Below are positions 36,267-45,579 of a stretch of 64,000 nt of DNA, one piece after another. Both the position numbers and the translations under genes were made by a program. The notes beneath the pieces are model-generated. The model ran no database searches. It was not told where the DNA came from and saw only the letters and a list, made by a program, of their open reading frames with translations. The stretch covers positions 849,973-913,972 of the forward strand of contig NZ_LAQP01000001.1 in assembly GCF_000971965.1 (NCBI RefSeq), in the 5' to 3' direction. Within the stretch, counting starts at the first letter, position 1, and each line of letters begins with the position of its first letter. The DNA comes from Paenibacillus wulumuqiensis (GTDB lineage: Bacteria; Bacillota; Bacilli; Paenibacillales; Paenibacillaceae).

Positions 36267-36309
36267 AAAAAGAGCACTGCTGCGTAATTGGATGCAGCAG
36301 TGCTCTTTT
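36267..36309. terminator. Terminator of the lacI-GH94 operon
   Basis: AAAAGAGCACTGCTGC pairs with GCAGCAGTGCTCTTTT around a 10-base loop, 34 bases past the GH94 stop codon. It can work in both directions. Confidence 0.92.
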
Positions 36310-36342
36310 GGGTACTGTATTTGAGCTTCAATCCACTTTCAT

Positions 36343-38763
36343 TTAACCCATAACGACGTTTATTTCATGCTCCTTGCCGTCCTGGAAGTCCGGCAGGATA
36401 TTGCCTTCGATTGCTTTGCCATCGACGGTAATTGACTTCACGCCGCGGGATACGCCTGCTGCGTTATCGACGTGGATCTGGTAAGTTGCACCGCGGAAAT
36501 TACGACGGTAGCTGAATTCCGGCCATTCGGATGGAATGCTTGGATCGACCAGCAGACCTTCATGCTCTGCGCGTACGCCGAGAATCCAGTTGGTCGCCAT
36601 GCGCTGCAGCCACTGGGAAGAACCGGTGTACCAGGTCCAGCCGCCGCGTCCGTAGTTTGGCGAGATCGGGCCGTCCGAGTTGCCTGGAGTGACATATGGC
36701 TCGGCTACATACCCATTCGGATCATCCGAGCGGTTCGGCGGGCAGATTTTGCTGTAGGCTTCGTATGCTTTCTCCGGCTGACCTGCGAGTGTATACGCCC
36801 ATACTGCCCATGTCGCTGCGTGTGTATAGACACCGCCGTTCTCGCGCAGACCCGGTGCATAGCGGGTAATATAGCCGATATCACGGCGTACCTTGGTATA
36901 GGCCGGATATAGCAGCAGAGAGCCGTGATCACGCAGAAGATGCTTGCTGACACTTGCCATCGCCAGCTGGCCGCGCTCTTCATCGGCTACACCGGAGATA
37001 ACCGCCCAGATTTGTGGATTCAGGAAAATCTGGCCTTCTTCGTTTTCCTTGGAACCGACTTTGAGACCATCATCGGTTGTCGCCTGCAGATACCATTCGC
37101 CATCCCAGCCGTATTCGTTCAAGGTCTGCTTGAGGCTGCCCTGCACTTCGATCATTTTATCGGCAAAAGCCTGATCGCCCCGGCGCTGTGCCACCGGTGC
37201 AAAGCTGCCCAGAATCATGTACAGGAACTCGCCTACCCAGAAGCTCTCGCCTTTCCAGTCATAACCGATCGCGCTGAGTCCATCATTCCAGTCATGCTCA
37301 CCCATCAGCGGTACACCGCGCGGACTGAAGCGCAGGAATGATTTCTCAATCGCACGTTTGCAATGTTCATAGACGGTCGCTTCCCCGCCGTCGAGGAATG
37401 GTGTGATTTCGTCCAGAATGCCGTAATCCTGTGTTTCCTTAAGATAGGAGTCCATGATGAACGGCAGCCACAGCAGGTCATCCGAGCAGCGTGTACGCGG
37501 ACCGCCGCCGCGGATGGTGAACCACCAGTGCAGTACATCGCCTTCCTGGAACTGCTGGGAAGCATGCATCAGGATCTGCTTGCGCATCAATTCCGGTTTG
37601 CTGGTCAGGAAGATCTGGGAATCCTGCAGCTGATCGCGGAATCCATAACCCGCGCTGACCTGATAGTAGGCCGTTTTGCCCCAGAGGCGGCAGGAAATGG
37701 ACTGGTATTTGAGCCATATATTGGTCATGATGTTCATCGCCGGATCGGGGGTCTGAATCTCCTCGGCATCGATCATTTCACTCCAGAATTCATGTACCCG
37801 TGCCAGTGTGCGTTCTGCGGCTTCCACGCTCGTATATTCACGGATCAATGCTGCAGCATCTTCTTTCTCCTGTTCGGCAGCACCAATTGTAAATACGACC
37901 GTATGAGAGGCGCCCGGCTCCAGCTTGACAGCGACCCGCAGCGAAGCTGCCGCATCACCAAAACGTCCGGTATGTCCGGCCAGCTCCTGATCCTGCATCG
38001 CCTGTGGACGGGATTCCTCGCCATACATGCCGACAAAGGATTCTTTGTCCGCGTCGTACGAAGACGGCTTTTCACTTGCCGCATGGAAAGCGGTATACGG
38101 CCAGCTTACATTATTGCTGCGTCCCTTTTCATCCGGGAAGCCCCATAAGTATTTTTCCAGTTGAATGGCATTGAGATCTTCCCGGTATTCCGAATTCATA
38201 AAGATTTTGTGAAATTCACGGTGCTCATCCGGTGCAAATCCCGGCGCCCATTCAAAATAAGTAGTCGCGTCCAGTTCACGTGTCTGTCCGCTGTTATTGG
38301 TGATTTTTAACTGCAATATTTCCAGTGGAGCGTCGGGAGCCACGAATACGGTCAGTTCACTGCGGATGCCATCCACCTGCTGGGTGAACACGCTGTACCC
38401 GATGCCATGACGCACTTCATAATGTTCGAACTCTGCCATAACCGGCTTCCATGCTGCCGACCAGAATTTGCCGGAGCTGCGGTCACGCAGGTAAATGAAC
38501 TTGCCCCATGAATCCTTGATCACATCCTGGAACAGACGGGTAATCCGGTTCTGTCCGGCATTGCCGCGCCATGAAGCACCGCCACCTGCCTGCGATACCA
38601 TAAAAGAATAATCGCCATTGCTGATAATATTGCTCCATGGACGCGGAGTACGCGGATTGGTAATGACATATTCGCGGCCATTTTCGGTAAAGTAGCCATA
38701 TTCGTTCTGGAACAGCTGATTCTGCTGCGTTGTTGCGGATTGATTGTGTATAGTAGACATCAT
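36343..38763 (-). CDS. GH94 glycoside phosphorylase (cellobiose-phosphorylase-like)
   Basis: An 806-residue cytoplasmic phosphorylase, which splits a β-glucosidic bond with phosphate to give glucose 1-phosphate. The N-terminal β-sandwich starts FQNEYGYFTENGREYVITNP, followed by TPRPWSNIISNGDYSFMVSQ and GGGASWRGNAGQNRITRLFQ. The (α/α)6 barrel contains YQVSAGYGFRDQLQDSQIFL, GGGPRTRCSDDLLWLPF, and MGEHDWNDGLS (about residue 487) with the general-acid Asp. The length fits cellobiose or cellobionate phosphorylases, but the exact disaccharide cannot be told. It is last in the lacI-ABC operon, which probably imports its substrate. GGAGGGATTC precedes the ATG. Confidence 0.87.
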   Translation of the reverse strand: MMSTIHNQSATTQQNQLFQNEYGYFTENGREYVITNPRTPRPWSNIISNGDYSFMVSQAGGGASWRGNAGQNRITRLFQDVIKDSWGKFIYLRDRSSGKFWSAAWKPVMAEFEHYEVRHGIGYSVFTQQVDGIRSELTVFVAPDAPLEILQLKITNNSGQTRELDATTYFEWAPGFAPDEHREFHKIFMNSEYREDLNAIQLEKYLWGFPDEKGRSNNVSWPYTAFHAASEKPSSYDADKESFVGMYGEESRPQAMQDQELAGHTGRFGDAAASLRVAVKLEPGASHTVVFTIGAAEQEKEDAAALIREYTSVEAAERTLARVHEFWSEMIDAEEIQTPDPAMNIMTNIWLKYQSISCRLWGKTAYYQVSAGYGFRDQLQDSQIFLTSKPELMRKQILMHASQQFQEGDVLHWWFTIRGGGPRTRCSDDLLWLPFIMDSYLKETQDYGILDEITPFLDGGEATVYEHCKRAIEKSFLRFSPRGVPLMGEHDWNDGLSAIGYDWKGESFWVGEFLYMILGSFAPVAQRRGDQAFADKMIEVQGSLKQTLNEYGWDGEWYLQATTDDGLKVGSKENEEGQIFLNPQIWAVISGVADEERGQLAMASVSKHLLRDHGSLLLYPAYTKVRRDIGYITRYAPGLRENGGVYTHAATWAVWAYTLAGQPEKAYEAYSKICPPNRSDDPNGYVAEPYVTPGNSDGPISPNYGRGGWTWYTGSSQWLQRMATNWILGVRAEHEGLLVDPSIPSEWPEFSYRRNFRGATYQIHVDNAAGVSRGVKSITVDGKAIEGNILPDFQDGKEHEINVVMG

Positions 38764-38934
38764 GAATCCCTCCGTAATGTAATCATATTTGTCTCTAACC
38801 TATAGGCCCGGTTATGTCAGTTAACAGCAGATAACCATAACCAGGCGCCATTTGTACCTTCCACCATGCTGCCATCCCAAAACGTGATCGACCCGTAAAT
38901 GGCAGGCTCCCATCGTAATGCATACGCGTCTGTC

Positions 38935-39759
38935 TTATTTCATACCGGAGATGGTATATCCCTCAATAATATGACGCTGAGCAAAAATAAAGATAATCAG
39001 AATCGGAATAACCATAAATGATGCGCCAGCCATCTGGATCGCAAAGTCTCCGCCATACTGTCCTTTGAGCAAGGACAGACCAACCGACAGGGTATACAGA
39101 CTCTCATCATTGGCTACAATCAGCGGCCATAGGAAGCTGTTCCAGCCACCGATAAAGGTCAGAATCCCCTGTACCGCAAAGATCGGCTTGGCAATCGGAA
39201 TAACGAGCTGGAAAAACGTGCGAATCTCGCCTGCTCCGTCGAGCCGTGCCGCTTCGATCAGATCATTCGGAATCGAAGTCATAAACTGGCGGAACAGGAA
39301 AATACCAAAGGCGTTTACCATACCGGGCAGTACAATCCCTGCCATTGTATTTGTTAACCCCATTACATTCAGGATCAAATAGACCGGAATCATCGTTACC
39401 TGGGAAGGAATCATCATCGTTCCAAGCACCAGATAATAGATTACATTTTTACCGGGGAAAGTGAACTTGGCAAAGGCATAACCTGCTGCCGCATTCAGGA
39501 ACAATCCGATAAAGGAAAAGAACACGATAACAAGTGTATTTTTCAAATACTGCCAGAAGTTCATTTCCGTAAATAGACGCTCAAAGTTATGCATCGTCGG
39601 TTCCTGCGGCCAGAAGGAAGGCGTGAGTGATGTAACCTCACTCTCCGGCTTGAAGGAAGACAGAATCATCCAGATAAACGGGATACACATCGCTACTGCG
39701 CCAATCACGAGCAGCGCAATAATAACGGTTTTGTAAATCGGTCTTACTTGAATATCCAT
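38935..39759 (-). CDS. Carbohydrate ABC transporter permease, MalG type
   Basis: A 274-residue inner-membrane subunit with six helices. The EAA loop that contacts the ATPase is clear (EAARLDGAGEIRTFFQLVIP). The N-terminus (YKTVIIALLVIGAVAMCIPF, then IWMILSSFKP) and the C-terminus (QRHIIEGYTISGMK) are typical of the MalG/AraQ group. The ATG at 39759 follows AAAGGAGG at 7 bases. It lies 54 bases after the MalF-type permease and 171 bases before the GH94 gene. A hairpin (38807-38845) in that gap may tune downstream expression. Confidence 0.9.
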   Translation of the reverse strand: MDIQVRPIYKTVIIALLVIGAVAMCIPFIWMILSSFKPESEVTSLTPSFWPQEPTMHNFERLFTEMNFWQYLKNTLVIVFFSFIGLFLNAAAGYAFAKFTFPGKNVIYYLVLGTMMIPSQVTMIPVYLILNVMGLTNTMAGIVLPGMVNAFGIFLFRQFMTSIPNDLIEAARLDGAGEIRTFFQLVIPIAKPIFAVQGILTFIGGWNSFLWPLIVANDESLYTLSVGLSLLKGQYGGDFAIQMAGASFMVIPILIIFIFAQRHIIEGYTISGMK

Positions 39760-39813
39760 TGCGGAACCTCCTTTCACAGTTCAATCCGGCGTCAGCTCAG
39801 GCTGTACGGATCA

Positions 39814-40719
39814 TTAATACTCTACATCGCTGTCTTTTTTGCGTGCTTTGAATTGAATAATCGTTACAACAATGATGATCGCGAACAATACAATCGAGCC
39901 TGCTGCTGCATAACCGAAGTCACTGCGCTGGAAGCCTGTATTGTAAATAAACAGGGCCATGGATGTTGTGCCGTTCAGAGGATCGCCCTTTGTCATAACG
40001 AGCGGTTCTTCGAAGAACTGAATCCAGCCGATCAGCGTAGTAATTGAGACGAAGAAAGTAGCAAAGCCGAGCAGTGGTATCGTAATCTTGGTCAACTGCT
40101 GCCAGCGGCTGGCTCCGTCGATCTGAGCCGCTTCATAATACGTACGCGGGATACCCTGCAGGGCTGCCAGGAAAATGATCATATTCAGACCAATCGCTTT
40201 CCATACCGCCATAATAATCAGCGAAAACTTGGCAATGGTCGGTCCCTGCAGCCAGCGGACCGGATCAAAACCAAAGAATCCCAGCATCTGATTGATAAGG
40301 CCGTACTGGGAATTGTAGAGGTATCCCCAGATGACGGCGACAGCGACGATATTTGTAATGGAAGGCATGTAGTAAATAACCCGGAACGTTTTGAATAGCC
40401 AGCTCGTTCCCTGATTAATCAGAATGGCGATAGCCATCGACAGGAGAACGACCAGAGGTACACCGACCACAACGTAGATCAGCGTATTGAACATCGACTT
40501 GCGGAACACCGCATCGCCGAACAGCTGAACAAAGTTATCCACCCCGTTGAATTTGATATTGGACCAGTTGGCCAGTCCGGCCAGATCCATATTCGTGAAG
40601 CTGATAAATACGGCAACCAGAATCGGAATGAATGAAAAGATAAATAGAATGATTAGGGTTGGCGCAATAAACAGATATGGATATCTGTGCTTTGCCAACG
40701 ATTGCCAGGCCTTCTGCAT
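39814..40719 (-). CDS. Carbohydrate ABC transporter permease, MalF/UgpA type
   Basis: A 301-residue permease with six predicted helices. The EAA motif is YEAAQIDGASRWQQLTKITI. The N-terminus (YPYLFIAPTLIILFIFSFIP) and FTNMDL segment are typical of the sugar-transport group. AAAGGAGGGAACAG precedes the ATG. With the neighbouring MalG-type gene it forms the membrane pore. No ATPase gene is present in this operon. Confidence 0.9.
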   Translation of the reverse strand: MQKAWQSLAKHRYPYLFIAPTLIILFIFSFIPILVAVFISFTNMDLAGLANWSNIKFNGVDNFVQLFGDAVFRKSMFNTLIYVVVGVPLVVLLSMAIAILINQGTSWLFKTFRVIYYMPSITNIVAVAVIWGYLYNSQYGLINQMLGFFGFDPVRWLQGPTIAKFSLIIMAVWKAIGLNMIIFLAALQGIPRTYYEAAQIDGASRWQQLTKITIPLLGFATFFVSITTLIGWIQFFEEPLVMTKGDPLNGTTSMALFIYNTGFQRSDFGYAAAGSIVLFAIIIVVTIIQFKARKKDSDVEY

Positions 40720-40762
40720 CTCTGTTCCCTCCTTTACGGAAGCATTTTCACTACTTCTTCAA

Positions 40763-42013
40763 TTAGTCTTTTAACAGTTCATTCGCTTGCGTAGTCAGTT
40801 CTTCCATCTGTGTCTTGACATCTGCGCCACCGATGTTGATCTGCTGCAGCGAATCCTTGATCAGGGTGCCGATCGCTTCCCATGACTTCACGAATGGAGA
40901 AGTGCGGGAAGTTTCCATCTGCTCACGGAATGTTTTGATCTGTTCATTGCTGCTGAATGCTTTGTCTTCCCATGCTTTCAGTGTAGACGGCAGATCTTTG
41001 GACAGTTCATAATATTTCACCTGGTTGGCAGGATCGCTCATGAAGGAAATGAATTTCACCGAATCGTCCTTGTTGACAGCACTGCTGAATACGCTCCAGT
41101 TGGACCCTCCGAGTACGGAAGCACTTTTGCTGCCTTCTTCTTTGGCAGGAATCAGAGCGGTAGACCATTTGCCGTCAATCTGTGGTGCCGTCTCATGAAT
41201 CTGATTGATCGACCATGGACCGCTGAAGAACATAGGTACCATTCCCTGACCAAAGGCAGGTAGCAGCTGTATATCGCTCTGTGTAGGTGTCAGTCCTTCT
41301 TTGTAGAAGCTGGTCAGATAGTTGACTGCTTCAATATATGCAGGCTGGTTAAATTGTGCCTTATTGTCACTGCCGATCACTTCACTGCCGTTTTCCCAGG
41401 CAAATGGCAGCGTGAACGCTGCATCCTGGTTATCAAGCAGAATGCCGTAATTGCCATTGCCGCGTGCCGCCAGCTTGGTTGCTGCGTCTTTGAGCTCGGC
41501 CCAGGTTTTGGGCGCTTCGTTATAACCGACTTCTTTGAGCAGATCGGTACGATAATAGAGCACACGCGTCTCCATATACCATGGAATACTGATCATCTGA
41601 TCATTGAATTTCATCGTCTCCCGTGCACCTTCAAAGAAATTCTCTGGCTTGAGATTCGGATACTGCTCCACATAAGGAGTCAGATCCATCAGTGCCCCTG
41701 CATTGGCAAATTCCGGAATCCAGGTCATTCCCATCTGGATCACATCCGGACCGCTTTTGGAAGCGACAGCGGTCAGCAGTTTATCATGCGCAGAACCCCA
41801 TGGAATCTGCTGAACCTGTACATCAATATCCGGATTTGCCTTTTCAAAGGCTGCTACCATATCCGGCAAAGACCCGCCTTCGCCGCCCATACCCCATACT
41901 TTCAAGATCCGTTTTCCATCCGCTGTGGTCACTTTATCCTGACCACCACATCCAGCCAGTACAATCGAGAATACAAGCATGCATGCGATCATGGATTTCC
42001 ATAGTTTAGCCAT
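40763..42013 (-). CDS. Sugar ABC transporter substrate-binding lipoprotein, copy 2
   Basis: A 416-residue lipoprotein with signal segment MIACMLVFSIVLAGC (lipobox LAGC, Cys at residue 22). The mature part is a family-1 solute-binding protein (LKVWGMGGEGGSLPDMVAAF, PDVIQMGMTWIPEFANAGAL, PMFFSGPWSINQ). It is about two-thirds identical to the next protein upstream, so the pair comes from a tandem duplication. AGAGGTGCCAA precedes the ATG. It probably captures an oligosaccharide for the two permeases downstream. Confidence 0.9.
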   Translation of the reverse strand: MAKLWKSMIACMLVFSIVLAGCGGQDKVTTADGKRILKVWGMGGEGGSLPDMVAAFEKANPDIDVQVQQIPWGSAHDKLLTAVASKSGPDVIQMGMTWIPEFANAGALMDLTPYVEQYPNLKPENFFEGARETMKFNDQMISIPWYMETRVLYYRTDLLKEVGYNEAPKTWAELKDAATKLAARGNGNYGILLDNQDAAFTLPFAWENGSEVIGSDNKAQFNQPAYIEAVNYLTSFYKEGLTPTQSDIQLLPAFGQGMVPMFFSGPWSINQIHETAPQIDGKWSTALIPAKEEGSKSASVLGGSNWSVFSSAVNKDDSVKFISFMSDPANQVKYYELSKDLPSTLKAWEDKAFSSNEQIKTFREQMETSRTSPFVKSWEAIGTLIKDSLQQINIGGADVKTQMEELTTQANELLKD

Positions 42014-42143
42014 TTGGCACCTCTTTAATTTTATTTGTATAAAAGAGAAGCAAAGACCAGCCCGGATAACGGATAGAAGAGGACGGACGGCATCTTTGCA
42101 GGGTGAACCGATTCATTGCTCAAGCTGCGGTTATAGGACAGAT

Positions 42144-43406
42144 TTAACTGCCGCTTTGCAGGGTCGAGTTCGCCTGCTCGTTCAGTTGATCCAGCTGCGT
42201 CTGGATATCCTGTCCACCTACAACAATCTGGTCGAAAGCGTCACTGATCTGTTTGGCAACCGTTTCCCACTCTTTGACAGATGGAATGGAACGGGCCGTG
42301 TCCATCTGTGTACGGAAAGTCTGAATATTCGGGTTATTTTGGAATACTTTGTTATCCCATGCTTTGGTAGTGGATGGCAGATCCTGTGTCAGCTCATACC
42401 ATTTCACCTGTACATCAGGTTCGTTCAGATAAGAGATGAATTTTACTGCATCCTCTGTATTCTTGGCACTGCTGAACACGGACATATTCGATCCGCCGAG
42501 TACCGATACACTTTCGCCGCCTGCTTCTTTGGCAGGAACAATCGCTGTACCCCACTGATCTTCTTTCAATTCAGGCAGCTCTGTCTTCACCTGATTGACC
42601 GACCATGGACCGCTGAAAAACATGGGCAGAATCCCTTCACCAAAGGAAGGAATCAGCTGCATATCGCTCTGTGTCGGAGCGATCCCTTCCTTGAAAAAGC
42701 TGCTCAGATATTGAATCGTTTCTACATAAGCCGGCTCATTCAGCACGGCCTTGCCGCTGCTGTCGATCACTTCACTGCCGTTCTCCCAGGCAAATGGCAG
42801 CGTGAACAATTGATCTTTGCTGTCCAGCAAAATGCCGTAGTTGCCTTTGCCGCGGGCAGTCAGTTTGGTCGCTGCATCCTTGAGTTCGGCCCAGGTTTTG
42901 GGTGCTTCATTGTAGCCGACCTGTTTGAGCAGGTCTTTGCGGTAGAACAGGACACGTGTATCGATGTACCATGGTACGCCGACCAGTTTGTCTTCATAGG
43001 TCATTTTGGTACGGGCACCTTCAAAGTAATTATCCGCTTTCAGGTTTGGATATTTTTCGGCATAAGAAGACAGATCCTGCAGGGCTCCGGCTTCAGCAAA
43101 TTCGGGAATCCAGCTCATGCCCATCTGCACTACATCCGGACCGCTTTGCGAAGCAACTGCTGTCAGCAGCTTGTCGTGAGCGTTATCCCATGGAATGGCC
43201 TGTACTTCCACCTTGATATCAGGGTTCTTGGCTTCAAAATCAGGCACCATCTTGGACAGGGCCGTTCCTTCCGCTCCCATGCCCCATACTTTTAGAATTC
43301 GTTTGCCGTCTGCAGTAGTGGCTGCTTCTTTGCTGCCACCACACCCCGCCAGTACAAAAGAGAAAATCAACATGCAAGCTATCATGGGTTTCCACATTTT
43401 TTTCAT
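42144..43406 (-). CDS. Sugar ABC transporter substrate-binding lipoprotein, copy 1
   Basis: A 420-residue lipoprotein with signal MKKMWKPMIACMLIFSFVLA and lipobox LAGC. It aligns end to end with the adjacent copy and shares long identical runs (YNEAPKTWAELKDAATKL, GNYGILLD, TLPFAWENGSEVI). The frame opens inside lacI, but the ATG at 43406 with GAGGTGTGCTTA is the real start, 10 bases after the lacI stop codon. The substitutions between copies may give different sugar preference. A 130-base gap with a GCAAAGA/TCTTTGC hairpin separates it from copy 2. Confidence 0.9.
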   Translation of the reverse strand: MKKMWKPMIACMLIFSFVLAGCGGSKEAATTADGKRILKVWGMGAEGTALSKMVPDFEAKNPDIKVEVQAIPWDNAHDKLLTAVASQSGPDVVQMGMSWIPEFAEAGALQDLSSYAEKYPNLKADNYFEGARTKMTYEDKLVGVPWYIDTRVLFYRKDLLKQVGYNEAPKTWAELKDAATKLTARGKGNYGILLDSKDQLFTLPFAWENGSEVIDSSGKAVLNEPAYVETIQYLSSFFKEGIAPTQSDMQLIPSFGEGILPMFFSGPWSVNQVKTELPELKEDQWGTAIVPAKEAGGESVSVLGGSNMSVFSSAKNTEDAVKFISYLNEPDVQVKWYELTQDLPSTTKAWDNKVFQNNPNIQTFRTQMDTARSIPSVKEWETVAKQISDAFDQIVVGGQDIQTQLDQLNEQANSTLQSGS

Positions 43407-43416
43407 TAAGCACACC

Positions 43417-44415
43417 TCATTTTGAATTTGTTCGTACTGTTCCACGAATAACGAGTTCAGTGTCCAGTGTATAATGCTGTGCGACCGATTCACCCTTGAG
43501 AATCTGGAAAATCAGATGAACGGCAAGTGCTCCCACTTCATAATCCGGCTGTCTTACCGTGGTCAGCGCGGGGTTCAGGAATCGGGCCTGTACGATATCA
43601 TCGAATCCGATAACCGAAATATCCTCCGGTACACGAAGACCCGCTTCGTACAAGGCGGTAATACCGCCGAGTGCCATCTCATCATTGGCGAAAAATACAG
43701 CTTCCGGCAGATTGCCCTGCGCCAGCATCAGCTTGATCGCACGGTATCCGCCTTCCTCGGTAAAATTGCCAATCAGATTCCAGCGCGGCTCAATCGTCAG
43801 ATTGTGCTGATTCATTGCCCGCACAAACCCGTTATAACGGTCATTATTGTGCTTGCTGCTCGCCGGACCGGATACAAAGGCAATCTGGCGATGTCCCGAT
43901 TCAATCAGGTAATTGGTTGCCAGCGTGCCGCCTTTCTCATGATCGGCCTCTACATAGCAGACACTCTCATGTTCCAGCCGCCGGTCCAGCATGACGATCG
44001 GGAAGCCCTCACGTGCAGACTCCAGAATGGTACGATCCGGAATATTATGGGCGAGGATAATCGCTCCATCCACACGCTTTTCCTTGATAAATTTGACGGC
44101 TGTGGAGGAATCGCCGCCGATTGAACTGCAGGCAATCAGGTCATAGCCATTATTCAGGCTGACTTCCTGTACTCCCTTGATTAGACTGGAGTAATAAGGG
44201 CCTGACAGGTCGCTGAGCAGCAGGGCAATCGTATTGGTCTTGGAGCGCTTCAGATCTGACGCAATTCCGTTCTTCTGATAGTTCAGTTGCTTGGCGGCTT
44301 CGATAACCTTGTCACGGGTCTTGCTGCTGACTCTGCCGATGCCATTCAGTGCATACGATGCAGTCGATACTGCAACGCCCGCCAGTGCGGCTACATCTTT
44401 GATCGTTGCTCCCAT
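43417..44415 (-). CDS. LacI family transcriptional regulator
   Basis: A 332-residue repressor. The helix-turn-helix and hinge are at the N-terminus (ATIKDVAALAGVAVSTASYA through RVSSKTRDKVIEAA), followed by a periplasmic-binding-like sensor domain (IALLLSDLSGPYYSSLIKGV, VIGFDDIVQARFLNPALTTV). It heads the operon with two binding proteins, two permeases and the GH94 phosphorylase, and it probably responds to the imported sugar. AGAGGTGAGCAG precedes the ATG. Two matching operators lie upstream, so it is likely autoregulated. Confidence 0.94.
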   Translation of the reverse strand: MGATIKDVAALAGVAVSTASYALNGIGRVSSKTRDKVIEAAKQLNYQKNGIASDLKRSKTNTIALLLSDLSGPYYSSLIKGVQEVSLNNGYDLIACSSIGGDSSTAVKFIKEKRVDGAIILAHNIPDRTILESAREGFPIVMLDRRLEHESVCYVEADHEKGGTLATNYLIESGHRQIAFVSGPASSKHNNDRYNGFVRAMNQHNLTIEPRWNLIGNFTEEGGYRAIKLMLAQGNLPEAVFFANDEMALGGITALYEAGLRVPEDISVIGFDDIVQARFLNPALTTVRQPDYEVGALAVHLIFQILKGESVAQHYTLDTELVIRGTVRTNSK

Positions 44416-44440
44416 CTGCTCACCTCTGTAGTTTTACGAA

Positions 44441-44458
44441 TATCGAAACGTTTCGATA
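44441..44458. promoter_or_regulatory. LacI-type operator O2 (perfect 18-bp palindrome)
   Basis: TATCGAAACGTTTCGATA, with the central CG of LacI/GalR-type operators, lies 26 bases upstream of the lacI start codon, inside the leader. Confidence 0.75.
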
Positions 44459-44635
44459 AAAGAGCAGAAACCGCTTACAGTTTAGAAATTACAATATCCA
44501 GTGGAAAACCTGTTTTCTGACTGTACCATTTGATTTTTTGGTGAAAAATCATTAAAAAGCCAATTCATAAGCGTTAATTCAATAATTTTACATTTTTCAG
44601 ATACAATATTCATCACGGGATGATTTGCACTCTTT

Positions 44636-44653
44636 TGTCGAAACGTTTCTACA
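44636..44653. promoter_or_regulatory. LacI-type operator O1 at the promoter
   Basis: TGTCGAAACGTTTCTACA shares the core TCGAAACGTTTC with the downstream operator. It starts at about the transcription start, just after the -10 element. The two sites are 195 bp apart centre to centre. Confidence 0.75.
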
Positions 44654-44658
44654 ACGTT

Positions 44659-44687
44659 ATTATATATCTGCTTGTAAACGATTTCAA
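44659..44687 (-). promoter_or_regulatory. σA-type promoter of the lacI-GH94 operon
   Basis: On the minus strand TTGAAA and TATAAT are separated by exactly 17 bases. Transcription would start near 44652, leaving a leader of about 237 bases before lacI. Confidence 0.8.
44673..44686 (-). promoter_or_regulatory. Catabolite-responsive element (cre)
   Basis: TGAAATCGTTTACA matches the B. subtilis cre consensus TGWAANCGNTNWCA at every position. It overlaps the -35 element and spacer, the position expected for CcpA repression by preferred sugars. Confidence 0.75.
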
Positions 44688-44740
44688 CCACTTTTAAATT
44701 TTTTTGTTATTTTGTCGAATCGATATTTGGGGTAATGCCT

Positions 44741-45064
44741 TCAGGAATGCGTCTTCGGCGTCTTTTCCAATCCAAAATGATCAATCTGTTCCTGTAGTCC
44801 TTCTGCCTTTAAGATGCGCAGCTGTTCCCCTCCCAGCAGATCAAAATGCGGATATCGATCACGATAATGAATATAAGCGGGATTCAGGCCATAGGAGATG
44901 CACCACTGCTTCAGTTTGCCGATATCCGCGCAGCCTACCTTGGTCACTGTCCGAATGCCGGGAAAGCGTTCATCCAGCCAGTAGTGTGTCAGGAACGCAA
45001 TCTCGCCTGCCTCTACGCTGTGTTTCCATTGTTTCAATTGTCTTCTGTTGATTCCGAATGCCAT
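44741..45064 (-). CDS. Conserved hypothetical protein, YneQ-like
   Basis: A 107-residue soluble protein (MAFGINRRQLKQWKHSVEAG, EIAFLTHYWLDERFPGI, TVTKVGCADIGKLKQW, YPHFDLLGGEQLRILKAEGL). It resembles the short conserved YneQ-type proteins of Bacilli, as far as I recall that family. Function is unknown. AAGGTGCAAATAA precedes the ATG. Its 3' end lies next to the lacI promoter region, so it shares no operon with the sugar genes. Confidence 0.65.
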   Translation of the reverse strand: MAFGINRRQLKQWKHSVEAGEIAFLTHYWLDERFPGIRTVTKVGCADIGKLKQWCISYGLNPAYIHYRDRYPHFDLLGGEQLRILKAEGLQEQIDHFGLEKTPKTHS

Positions 45065-45097
45065 TTATTTGCACCTTTCCGACTTTGCCAAACCTTG

Positions 45098-45141
45098 AAA
45101 AAGGACCAGCCGCTGTATGGAATACAGCGCTGCTCCTTTTT
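45098..45141. terminator. Bidirectional terminator
   Basis: AAAAAGGA(CCA)GCCGCTGTA pairs with TACAGCGCTGCTCCTTTTT around a 5-base loop, with two mismatches. It separates the small acidic protein gene from the YneQ-like gene. Confidence 0.75.
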
Positions 45142-45288
45142 ATAATGCTGTCATCTGACTGACCCAGTTTGAAAGTACTCGTCTGTTCGTAATGCACGAT
45201 TAAAATAAATAGTACGGTTCTGTTCTCTTTTCGTGCAGTTTAGTCTAATCTATTTTCCTGTACTTACATTATTGTAATCATTTCCCGC

Positions 45289-45543
45289 TTAACGGACAAT
45301 ATCCGAATCGTCCTCGGAATTGCCTTCAGGAAAAGCGTTCTGACTGGAAGATGAGCGTTTGATATGCTCGCCGTCATTTTCCTCACGCTGTTCAAGCTTC
45401 ATATCCTCAATCGGCAGAGAGTCGACGGTCTGTTCGGATTCAAAACGGTCAAACAGGCTTTCATTCTCCGTCGGGTACTGCTCCGGATTATCCCTTTTGC
45501 CTGCCTGTTCCTGTACTTTATCATTTTTGCGCGGTTCTGTCAT
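45289..45543 (-). CDS. Small acidic hydrophilic protein
   Basis: An 84-residue, highly charged protein without hydrophobic core segments, rich in Glu, Asp, Ser, Asn and Gln, so probably disordered. I do not recognise it. AAAGGAGATGGAGATT precedes the ATG at 45543, and an in-frame ATG at 45552 overlaps the ribosome binding site. A terminator lies downstream. Similar short acidic proteins of Bacilli are often stress-induced, but nothing here shows that. Confidence 0.6.
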   Translation of the reverse strand: MTEPRKNDKVQEQAGKRDNPEQYPTENESLFDRFESEQTVDSLPIEDMKLEQREENDGEHIKRSSSSQNAFPEGNSEDDSDIVR

Positions 45544-45579
45544 AATCTCCATCTCCTTTGCGGATTCGGCTTGCTGTAC

